A stretch of 24,708 nucleotides of DNA, taken from assembly GCA_002314195.1 (NCBI GenBank), contig DCCQ01000081.1, positions 1 to 24,708 on the forward strand, read 5' to 3'. Positions 15,100 to 21,752 of the stretch are shown here, piece by piece. Below the pieces are notes generated by a model. The model made no database searches, had not been told where the DNA came from, and was given only the letters and a program-made list of their open reading frames with translations. The DNA is from Bacteroidales bacterium UBA1077. Its GTDB lineage: Bacteria; Bacteroidota; Bacteroidia; Bacteroidales; UBA932. A program made the position numbers and the translations under genes. Position 1 is the stretch's first letter. The number at the start of each line of letters is the position of its first letter.

Positions 15100-17864
15100 T
15101 GCTTGCAAGGCGCCTGGCATATTCATTACTCCTTCTGTTGCTGTCATTCAGCCTTTCCGCCCAGAACACGGAGCGGAAAGACAGCCTTGTGCGTCTGCTC
15201 GGCTGCGATGAACTTCAGCAGGTTGAGGAATATGGCGTCAATTATAGAAAGGCGCTTGGCCATGCCAGATTCGAGCATAACTCGACCCTGCTGGTCTGCG
15301 ACACGGCGCTGTGGAATGTCAACATGAACGTTATCAACGCTTTCGGCAACGTTCAGATCATCCAGAACAACACCGTGCTCAGCAGCGAGAGCCTTGATTA
15401 TCTGATAGATGAGAATCTGGCCCGGTTCAGGGGAGCGTTGGTTCAGTTGCGTGACAAGGACGGGAACACGCTGCGCACAACTGATTTGGACTATAACACC
15501 AAGGACAGTGTGGCCGTGTTCAGGAACGGTGGAGCCTTGCGTGACAAGGATGGACAGGTCATCGAGAGTGATGACGGACACTACTACTCCAAACTCAAGA
15601 CATTCAGTTTCACGAAAAATGTCAACATGTACACTGACTCCATATTCGTAAAGACTGATGATCTGGACTACAACACAGGTACCAACATCGCCATTTTTGG
15701 GACGGGCACCAGTGCATGGAGAGACAATAATATGCTGTCATCGCAGGCAGGAGTCTATGATCGGAATCAGGAAAAATTCACATTCACCAAGAACGTGCAT
15801 ATCCTGACCGAAAGTCAGGAGGCTTGGGCTGACACCTTGCTGTACTACAGGGGACCGAACAATGTCGAAATGTTCGGCCATGTCGAATTGCTTGACACCA
15901 CGCGCAATGTGGCTGCTGTGGCTGGTTACATGCAGTACATAGATTCGCTGTCTTTCATAAAACTGACCCGCGAGCCGGCTGTGATTGCGATCAGCGAGCA
16001 AGGAGAGAAACGCGACACAGCCTTCATCGGCGCGGACACATTGATTCTAAGAACCATTCCTAAATGCGATGTGGCTAAATATGAGATAGATGCATCGTTG
16101 ACTCGTTTGAAGGAAATCAATGTGGATCCGGTCACAGAGTATCGCCGTAAAGCCGCCGAGGCAGCCAAGGCCGCGGAGGAAGAGGCCCGCAAAAAACTTG
16201 AGGAAGAAGATCCGAACGCGGCGATGGCATCCGACAAAGGCGCTTCGTCTACGGCGAAGCCGGTAGGGAATCAGACGGGTGGAGCAATTGGCAAGCCTAT
16301 GGGGAGCCGCCGTCAAAGCCTTCCTGCCCCATGGGATGATTTTTATGAATATGCCCCACCGCTATTCCAGTATCCAGACACCTTGAAAACCACGTCCGAT
16401 TCGTTGCGTTCTCCAATCGACAGTCTGGCCGCAAAGTCTACTCACGCCGCTGGGACTGTCGAAGTGACGCGGGATTATCTTCTGACCAACAATCCGATTT
16501 TCCAAAGAGACTCCCTAGCCGCCCCGATGGATTCCATGTCCACGCCGAAAGATTCATTGAACGCCCAGGCAGACTCTTTGGCTCTGGCCCCCAAGGATTC
16601 CACAAAGATAAACTTCATTTACGGCATCAATAATGTCAAGGTTTTCCGCAGCGACATGCAGGTGGCATGTGACTCTCTGGCCTACTCGGATCTTGATTCT
16701 TTGATCAGACTCTACAAGAGCCCTATTGTTTGGAACGAGATAAAACGCCAGTACACCGCCGACAGCATAACCGTCATTGTCAAGAACCAGTCCATCGATC
16801 GTGCCAGCCTGATGTCCAATGCTTTCATCATTGTGCAGGAGGACAGTATTTCCTACGACCAGATCAGAGGAGCGGAAATGATGGCCTACTTTGACAGCAC
16901 TGGCACTTTGAAGCGCTTTGATTCTATGGGTGGCGCTTCAGGGGTGTTCTTCATTGAAGAGAACGGAACCCTTGCCACTGTCAACAAGTTTGAGTCAAAA
17001 ATGCTGACCGCGACATTGAAGGACGGGAATATTCAGGATTTGAACTACTTTGATGCCGTGAAGACCGATGCCTATCCGGTGGTCCAGATGAAAAAGGATG
17101 AGAAGATCCTCAAAGGATTTGACTGGGAACCGGACAAGCGGCCAAAAGGTCCGGAAGACATCACATCATTCAAGCCGAGAAAGTCGCAGAGAAAGGTTTA
17201 CGAGAATGTCCCGAGGGCTGAATTTGCCCAGACTGACATCTATTTCCCAGGCTATATGAACAGTGTCTATAAGATGCTGGCCCGTCAGGATTCCTTGAAG
17301 CGCGCCCGCAACGCCGAGCGCAGGAGACTTGAAGCGGAGAGAGAGGCTGAGGCAGCCGCTCTTGCCGACAGCCTTGCCGCCGCAGCGGCTGACAGCCTTT
17401 CGTTGAAGGATAGCCTCGCTCGGACCGATAGTCTGGCATTGAAGGATAGTCTCGGTGTTGGCCGTGATTCCTTGTCCGTGCAGAATGACAGTCTTGCTTT
17501 GAGGGACAACCTGACTGTTTCTGATTCATTGGCTGTCGGCAAGGCGGATTCTTTGGCTAACGATCCTTCTTCTCTAAAGAAAGCGGAGCATGAACGCAAG
17601 AAGGCCGAGAGGGAAAAGGCTCGTCAGGACCGGATAGCCGCCAAGGAAGCCAGATGGGCAGAACTTGACGCTCGTGACGCGGCCAAGGCGAAGGCCAAAG
17701 AGGAAAAGGCATTGAAGAAGAAACGCAAGAAGACTCTCAAGACTTTGAAGGCGATGGAGAAACGCCGTCAGAAAGAAGAACAGATTCTGGAACGCTACAA
17801 GGCACGATTCGAAAAACAGAAAGCCAAGAAAGAAGCCAAGGCAGCCGGAAAAACCGGTCACTGA
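15099..17864 (+). CDS. long OstA-like (LptA/LptD N-terminal superfamily) envelope protein
   Basis: A 921-residue exported protein with signal peptide MLARRLAYSLLLLLLSFSLSAQ. Residues about 30-300 are repeated OstA-type beta-jellyroll segments (VNVINAFGNVQIIQNNTVLS-like, LDYNTKDSVAVFRNGG, DDLDYNTGTNIAIFGTG, NNVEMFGHVELLDTTRNVAA), the fold that carries lipopolysaccharide across the periplasm. A second OstA-like block at about 500-680 (IYGINNVKVFRSDMQVACDSLAYSDLDSLIRLYKSPIV) follows a Ser/Asp/Pro-rich linker. The C-terminal 200 residues are low complexity: many DSLA-type units, then a Lys/Arg/Glu/Ala coiled-coil-like tail. The length far exceeds LptA. There is no obvious LptD beta barrel. It ends within a palindromic repeat, which supplies the stop codon. 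Likely LPS transport or outer-membrane assembly, by position after surA. Confidence 0.85.
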   Translation: MLARRLAYSLLLLLLSFSLSAQNTERKDSLVRLLGCDELQQVEEYGVNYRKALGHARFEHNSTLLVCDTALWNVNMNVINAFGNVQIIQNNTVLSSESLDYLIDENLARFRGALVQLRDKDGNTLRTTDLDYNTKDSVAVFRNGGALRDKDGQVIESDDGHYYSKLKTFSFTKNVNMYTDSIFVKTDDLDYNTGTNIAIFGTGTSAWRDNNMLSSQAGVYDRNQEKFTFTKNVHILTESQEAWADTLLYYRGPNNVEMFGHVELLDTTRNVAAVAGYMQYIDSLSFIKLTREPAVIAISEQGEKRDTAFIGADTLILRTIPKCDVAKYEIDASLTRLKEINVDPVTEYRRKAAEAAKAAEEEARKKLEEEDPNAAMASDKGASSTAKPVGNQTGGAIGKPMGSRRQSLPAPWDDFYEYAPPLFQYPDTLKTTSDSLRSPIDSLAAKSTHAAGTVEVTRDYLLTNNPIFQRDSLAAPMDSMSTPKDSLNAQADSLALAPKDSTKINFIYGINNVKVFRSDMQVACDSLAYSDLDSLIRLYKSPIVWNEIKRQYTADSITVIVKNQSIDRASLMSNAFIIVQEDSISYDQIRGAEMMAYFDSTGTLKRFDSMGGASGVFFIEENGTLATVNKFESKMLTATLKDGNIQDLNYFDAVKTDAYPVVQMKKDEKILKGFDWEPDKRPKGPEDITSFKPRKSQRKVYENVPRAEFAQTDIYFPGYMNSVYKMLARQDSLKRARNAERRRLEAEREAEAAALADSLAAAAADSLSLKDSLARTDSLALKDSLGVGRDSLSVQNDSLALRDNLTVSDSLAVGKADSLANDPSSLKKAEHERKKAEREKARQDRIAAKEARWAELDARDAAKAKAKEEKALKKKRKKTLKTLKAMEKRRQKEEQILERYKARFEKQKAKKEAKAAGKTGH
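16445..16469. repeat. degenerate palindromic repeat inside the OstA-like gene
   Basis: Twenty of 25 positions match the forward repeat GGTCGCTGAGCCTGTCGAAG followed by TGACC (core here GCTGGGACTGTCGAAGTGAC). It is read in the same phase as the copy in the radical SAM gene, giving AAGTVEVT where the other gives VAEPVEAP. It lies in the low-complexity linker of the protein. Confidence 0.5.
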
Positions 17865-17874
17865 GCCTGCCGAA
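17856..17874. repeat. truncated palindromic repeat providing the stop codon of the OstA-like gene
   Basis: GGTCACTGAGCCTGCCGAA matches the first 19 positions of the family. Its internal CTGA contains the TGA stop at 17862-17864, so the last residues (GH) of the protein are encoded by the repeat. Confidence 0.65.
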
Positions 17875-17893
17875 TCTCAAAGTCAAATAATAA

Positions 17894-17918
17894 GGACTGA
17901 CCACTTGGCCAGTCCTTT
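17894..17918. terminator. bidirectional terminator between the guaB-ostA-like operon and tdh
   Basis: GGACTG (17894-17899) pairs with CAGTCC (17910-17915); an inner CC/GG pairing lies across one mismatch, with loop ACTT. TTT follows on the plus strand. On the minus strand the same stem is followed by TTATTATTT, so it can serve both convergent units. Confidence 0.7.
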
Positions 17919-17943
17919 CGTATTATCCTTTATGGATTTCTCC

Positions 17944-18897
17944 TTAGAGAAGTTTCTTCTTGAGAGCGTCGATCATGTCCACCGTCATCGTCTCCAGATC
18001 GTAAGACGGGGTCCATCCCCATTCCTCGCGGGCACAGGAATCATCCATCTTGTCCGGCCATGAATCAGCGATCGCCTGGCGCACAGGGTCAACCTCGTAG
18101 CGCATCTTGAATCCCGGAATATGTTCCTCTATCTTTTTGCGCAGAATCTCAGGATCAAAACTCATAGAAGCGATGTTGAATGAGTTGCGGTGTTTCAGCT
18201 TGGAAGGATCCGCGTTCATGATGTCCACTGCCGCTTTCAGAGCATCCGGCATGTACATCATGTCCATATAGGTCCCGGCCGCGATAGGGCAGACAAACTC
18301 TTCACCCTTGACCGCCGCATAGTAGATCTCCACGGCGTAGTCTGTTGTGCCGCCTCCCGGAAGTGTCACGTTGGAGATAAGCCCAGGGAATCTCACCGAA
18401 CGGGTGTCAACTCCGTACTTGGTATGATAGTAGTCACTCAGCAACTCGGTAGCCACCTTGGTCACACCGTACATCGAGCGTGGTCTCTGGATAGTGTCCT
18501 GAGGGGTATTCTGGTGCGGAGTCTCCGGACCGAACGATCCGATTGAAGACGGCGTGAACACAGCGACATTGTTCTCCCGGGCGATCTCAAGGATATTCAT
18601 GAGTCCGTCTATCTGGATGTGCCATGCCAGCTGAGGCTTTCTTTCCGCCACGGCGGAGAGCAGCGCGGCCAGATTGTAGATCGTGTCGATGTTGTACTTC
18701 TTGACGATGCCCAGAAGCTGCTCCCCGTTGCAGACATCAGCCTCCTCGGCAGGGCCGCTTTCAAGCAGGATGCCCTTTGGCTCGGCGCCTTTGATGTAGC
18801 CGGCGACGACATTGCCTTCCGGGTACATATTCCTGATTTTCATTGTCAACTCGGAACCAATCTGTCCGGTCGAACCTATCACAAGTACATTTTTCAT
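17944..18897 (-). CDS. tdh: L-threonine 3-dehydrogenase, NAD-dependent epimerase (SDR) type
   Basis: Oxidises L-threonine to 2-amino-3-ketobutyrate with NAD. It is an extended SDR protein, not the zinc alcohol-dehydrogenase type found in E. coli. The nucleotide motif GSTGQIGSE is at residues 8-16. The catalytic serine region is FTPSSIGSFGPET, and the Tyr/Lys pair is in SMYGVTKVATE. The family hallmarks AALLSAVAERKPQLAW, RFPGLISN and GTTDYAVEIYYAAVKG are present. The 317 residues are typical. The assignment is supported by the divergently transcribed kbl gene, whose product uses the same intermediate. ATG 18897 is the family start, and a -7 box lies upstream. Confidence 0.94.
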   Translation of the reverse strand: MKNVLVIGSTGQIGSELTMKIRNMYPEGNVVAGYIKGAEPKGILLESGPAEEADVCNGEQLLGIVKKYNIDTIYNLAALLSAVAERKPQLAWHIQIDGLMNILEIARENNVAVFTPSSIGSFGPETPHQNTPQDTIQRPRSMYGVTKVATELLSDYYHTKYGVDTRSVRFPGLISNVTLPGGGTTDYAVEIYYAAVKGEEFVCPIAAGTYMDMMYMPDALKAAVDIMNADPSKLKHRNSFNIASMSFDPEILRKKIEEHIPGFKMRYEVDPVRQAIADSWPDKMDDSCAREEWGWTPSYDLETMTVDMIDALKKKLL

Positions 18898-18932
18898 TGC
18901 TCTTCGCTTGTTTATTGCTAAATTAGCAAGTG

Positions 18933-18940
18933 CAAATTTA
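18933..18940 (-). promoter_or_regulatory. possible -7 box for tdh
   Basis: On the minus strand TAAATTTG fits TAnnTTTG and ends 35 bases before the tdh ATG. No clear -33 element is seen at 19-20 bases. Confidence 0.4.
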
Positions 18941-18979
18941 CACTATTTTCTGACAAGAGACCATTATAATATTAAAATC

Positions 18980-19010
18980 TTAGCGTTTTTGTCAAATTTT
19001 AATATATTTG
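18980..19010 (+). promoter_or_regulatory. promoter for kbl
   Basis: TATATTTG (19003-19010) fits the -7 box, with a weak TTA -33 element at 18980-18982, 20 bases upstream. A leader of about 33 bases precedes ATG 19049. The A/T-rich stretch 18898-19048 is the shared divergent control region of tdh and kbl. Confidence 0.5.
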
Positions 19011-19048
19011 TCAGTGCGAAATCGAAACGTTTTATAAAATTATCAGAT

Positions 19049-20239
19049 ATGTACGGAAAATTCCAGGAACATCTAAAGGCAGAGCTTGCATCCATCAAGG
19101 AAGCCGGACTCTACAAGAACGAGAGAAACATCGCCTCGGCCCAGTCCGCCGAGATCACTCTTCAAGATGGCAGCAAGGCTCTTAACTTCTGCGCCAACAA
19201 CTATTTAGGCTTGGCAGATTCCCCGAGGCTCATCGAGGCTGCTAAGAAGGCTATGGACGAGAGAGGATTCGGAATGTCCTCTGTCCGTTTCATCTGCGGA
19301 ACCCAGGACCTTCACAAAGAGCTTGAGGCAGCAATCTCGGACTTCTTCCACACGGAAGACACGATCCTTTACGCCTCTTGTTTCGATGCTAATGGAGGAG
19401 TTTTCGAACCGCTTCTGACGGCAGATGACGCCATCATCTCTGACTCCTTGAACCATGCGTCCATCATTGACGGCGTACGCCTCTGCAAGGCTGTCCGTTA
19501 CCGTTACGCCAACGCTGACATGGCCGATCTTGAGCGCTGCCTCCAGGAGGCTCAGGCCCAGAGGTTCCGCATCATCTGCACCGATGGAGTCTTTTCGATG
19601 GACGGCAATGTCGCTCCGATGGACAAGATCTGCGAATTGGCCGAGAAATATGACGCCCTCGTGATGGTGGACGAAAGCCACTCTGCCGGAGTAGTCGGCA
19701 AGACAGGCCATGGTGTCGCCGAACAGTTCGATTGCTACGGCCGCATCGACATATTCACAGGTACTCTCGGAAAGGCCTTCGGCGGCACCGTCGGCGGTTT
19801 CACCACAGGCCGCAAGGAGATCATCGACATGCTCCGCCAGCGCTCCCGTCCTTACCTCTTCTCAAACTCACTGCCGCCGATGATAGTCGCAGCTGGCATC
19901 GAGATGTTCAAGATGCTCAAGGAAAGCAACGAACTCCACGACCGTCAGCAGGAGAACGTGAACTACTTCCGTGACAAGATGCAGGCCGCCGGATTCGACA
20001 TCAAGCCGACCCAGAGCGCCATCTGCGCCGTGATGCTCTACGATGCGCCTCTTTCCCAGAAGTTCGCCGCCAAAATGGCCGAGGAGGGAATATTCGTGAC
20101 CGGCTTCTACTACCCTGTGGTTCCTAAGGGCCAGGCGCGCATCCGCGTCCAGCTCTCCGCCGCCCACAAGCGCGAGCACCTTGACAAAGCCATCGCCGCC
20201 TTCATCAAAGTCGGCAAGGAGCTCGGCGTCATCAAGTAA
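19049..20239 (+). CDS. kbl: 2-amino-3-ketobutyrate CoA ligase (glycine C-acetyltransferase)
   Basis: PLP-dependent alpha-oxoamine synthase that splits 2-amino-3-ketobutyrate with CoA into glycine and acetyl-CoA, the second step of threonine breakdown after tdh. Family features are NFCANNYLGLADSP near the N-terminus, SVRFICGTQDLHKELE, the PLP-contacting Asp/His in VDESHSAGVVG, and the PLP lysine in TGTLGKAFGGTVGGF (about residue 242). The open frame extends to 18812 through the promoter and into tdh, which is implausible. MYGKFQEHLKAEL at 19049 gives 396 residues, close to the E. coli enzyme. Transcription probably ends in the structured element at 20269-20403. Confidence 0.95.
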   Translation: MYGKFQEHLKAELASIKEAGLYKNERNIASAQSAEITLQDGSKALNFCANNYLGLADSPRLIEAAKKAMDERGFGMSSVRFICGTQDLHKELEAAISDFFHTEDTILYASCFDANGGVFEPLLTADDAIISDSLNHASIIDGVRLCKAVRYRYANADMADLERCLQEAQAQRFRIICTDGVFSMDGNVAPMDKICELAEKYDALVMVDESHSAGVVGKTGHGVAEQFDCYGRIDIFTGTLGKAFGGTVGGFTTGRKEIIDMLRQRSRPYLFSNSLPPMIVAAGIEMFKMLKESNELHDRQQENVNYFRDKMQAAGFDIKPTQSAICAVMLYDAPLSQKFAAKMAEEGIFVTGFYYPVVPKGQARIRVQLSAAHKREHLDKAIAAFIKVGKELGVIK

Positions 20240-20268
20240 TCGATTTTTTATATAGTAATACTATCAAG

Positions 20269-20403
20269 AACGAAAAGGCAGTTGCCATAAGGTGACTTTG
20301 GCTCCCGAAGAGGGAGGTCGTGAGCGAAAAATGAAGGTCCGTGGACCTTCATAGTGAACAGCACGAAGTGAGGAGGATCACCGTTGGCAACTGCCTTTTC
20401 GTT
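20269..20403. repeat. 135-nt nested inverted-repeat element between convergent kbl and pepT
   Basis: A perfect 19-bp inverted repeat (left arm AACGAAAAGGCAGTTGCCA at 20269-20287, right arm 20385-20403) encloses further pairings: GGTGA/TCACC (20291-20295 with 20378-20382), a CTCCC/GGGAG hairpin (20302-20316), TCGTG/CACGA (20318-20322 with 20362-20366), and a perfect 10-bp stem ATGAAGGTCC/GGACCTTCAT (20331-20352) with a two-base loop. Together they fit a three-way-junction fold. The outer arms end in CCTTTTCGTTTTA on the plus strand and CCTTTTCG on the minus strand, so it may end transcription of both genes. It contains no open frame of note and differs from the other repeat family in this window. 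It could be a structured RNA, a miniature non-coding mobile element, or an oversized bidirectional terminator. Confidence 0.8.
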
Positions 20404-20417
20404 TTATCTATAATAAT

Positions 20418-21638
20418 CTACTCCGCGTAAAGCGAGATGATGTTGAGGATGACCTGCGAGGCCTTCTCTATGCTCTGAAGCGGCACGAACTCCATCTTGC
20501 CGTGGAAGTTCAGACCGCCGGCGAATATGTTCGGACAAGGCAATCCCTTGAAACTCAGATTGGCCCCGTCGGTGCCTCCACGGATCGGCTGGATCTTCGG
20601 CTTGATTCCGGCCATCTCCATCGCCTTCATAGCCTTCTCCACCACGTGATAGTGCGGCTCCACCTGCTCGCGCATATTGTAGTACTGATCCTTGATGGCA
20701 GCAGTTGCCGTGCCTTCGCCGTACTTCACATTGATGAAGTCCACGCATTTCTGCATGATGGCCTTTTTGTTCTCGAACTCGGAACGGTCATGGTCACGGA
20801 TGATGTACGTGACATCAGCCTCCTCCACAGAGCCGTTGATGCCCACGACATGGAAGAAACCCTCATAGCCTTCGGTGTATTCCGGCCTCTGCTGAACCGG
20901 CAGCAACCCGTTCATCTCCATGGCGATAAGAATCGCGTTTTTCATCTTGCCTTTCGCATAGCCCGGGTGCACGTTGCGACCCTGGATGTGGATCTTAGCC
21001 GAAGCCGCATTGAAATTCTCGAACTCCAACTCGCCGATCTCTCCTCCGTCCATCGTGTAGGCATATTCGGCCCCGAACTTCTTTACATCGAACTTCACCA
21101 CGCCGCGTCCGATCTCCTCGTCCGGAGTGAACCCGATCTTGATCTCGCCGTGCTTGAACTCCGGATGCTCGACGATGTACTGCACCGCATCCATGATCTC
21201 GGCCACACCAGCCTTGTCGTCCGCACCCAGAAGGGTGGTTCCATCGGTGGTGATGAGCGTCTGCCCCACATAATGAAGCATTTCCGGGAATTCCGAAGGC
21301 TTCAACGCCAATCCCGGCACCCCTTTTAAAGGAATATCCCCACCATCATATTCATTGATGATCTGAGGCTTGATGTCCGCCCCCGAAGCGTCAGGAGCCG
21401 TGTCCACGTGGGCGATGAAGCCGATCGCCGGCACTTTCGCCTCGATGTTCGAAGGGATCGACCCCATCACGTAACCATATTCATCAAGAGTGGTTTCCAC
21501 TCCGAGCGCCTGAAGCTCATCGCGCAGCATCCGGAGCAGATTCAGCTCCTTCTCCGCCGATGGCTGGCTTTCAGATTCCTCGTTCGACTGAGTGTCAACG
21601 CTGACGTACCTCAGGAACCTGTCCAAAATTTTTTCCAT
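20418..21638 (-). CDS. pepT: peptidase T (aminotripeptidase)
   Basis: Cytosolic dinuclear zinc M20 peptidase that removes the N-terminal residue of tripeptides. Metal-ligand and catalytic motifs appear in order: GFIAHVDTAPD (His and Asp), TTLLGADDKAG (bridging Asp), GFTPDEEIGRG (Glu pair), YTMDGG (Asp), and the C-terminal His in NFHGKMEF. RGGTDGANLSFKGLPCPN is a typical M20B segment. The open frame begins at 21689, but its first 17 codons are translated palindromic repeat (SLVEPQAQRPK). MEKILDRFLRYVSVDTQ at 21638 is the family start and gives 406 residues, normal for PepT. The OPT transporter lies upstream on the same strand, which suggests joint peptide uptake and use. Confidence 0.96.
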   Translation of the reverse strand: MEKILDRFLRYVSVDTQSNEESESQPSAEKELNLLRMLRDELQALGVETTLDEYGYVMGSIPSNIEAKVPAIGFIAHVDTAPDASGADIKPQIINEYDGGDIPLKGVPGLALKPSEFPEMLHYVGQTLITTDGTTLLGADDKAGVAEIMDAVQYIVEHPEFKHGEIKIGFTPDEEIGRGVVKFDVKKFGAEYAYTMDGGEIGELEFENFNAASAKIHIQGRNVHPGYAKGKMKNAILIAMEMNGLLPVQQRPEYTEGYEGFFHVVGINGSVEEADVTYIIRDHDRSEFENKKAIMQKCVDFINVKYGEGTATAAIKDQYYNMREQVEPHYHVVEKAMKAMEMAGIKPKIQPIRGGTDGANLSFKGLPCPNIFAGGLNFHGKMEFVPLQSIEKASQVILNIISLYAE

Positions 21639-21654
21639 TGATCTTGTTATTTTT

Positions 21655-21747
21655 GGTCGCTGAGCTTGTGGTTCGACAAGGCTCACCAATCATCGAAGCG
21701 CCCGAAAAGTAAACCTGACGAAAGTCACTTCGGCAAGCTCAGTGACC
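21655..21747. repeat. palindromic repeats between the OPT transporter gene and pepT
   Basis: A forward/inverted composite (21655-21687: GGTCGCTGAGCTTGTG then GTTCGACAAGGCTCACC) is followed by an inverted copy (21723-21747, core CACTTCGGCAAGCTCAGTG). They fill most of the 114-base gap between the two genes and could form strong mRNA hairpins that separate their expression. Confidence 0.8.
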
Positions 21748-21752
21748 GATTG

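Noticed and set aside
20502..21329. 275-codon open frame antisense to pepT
   Set aside because: It lies fully within a confidently identified pepT gene and its translation is a His/Leu/Arg-rich shadow with no family features.
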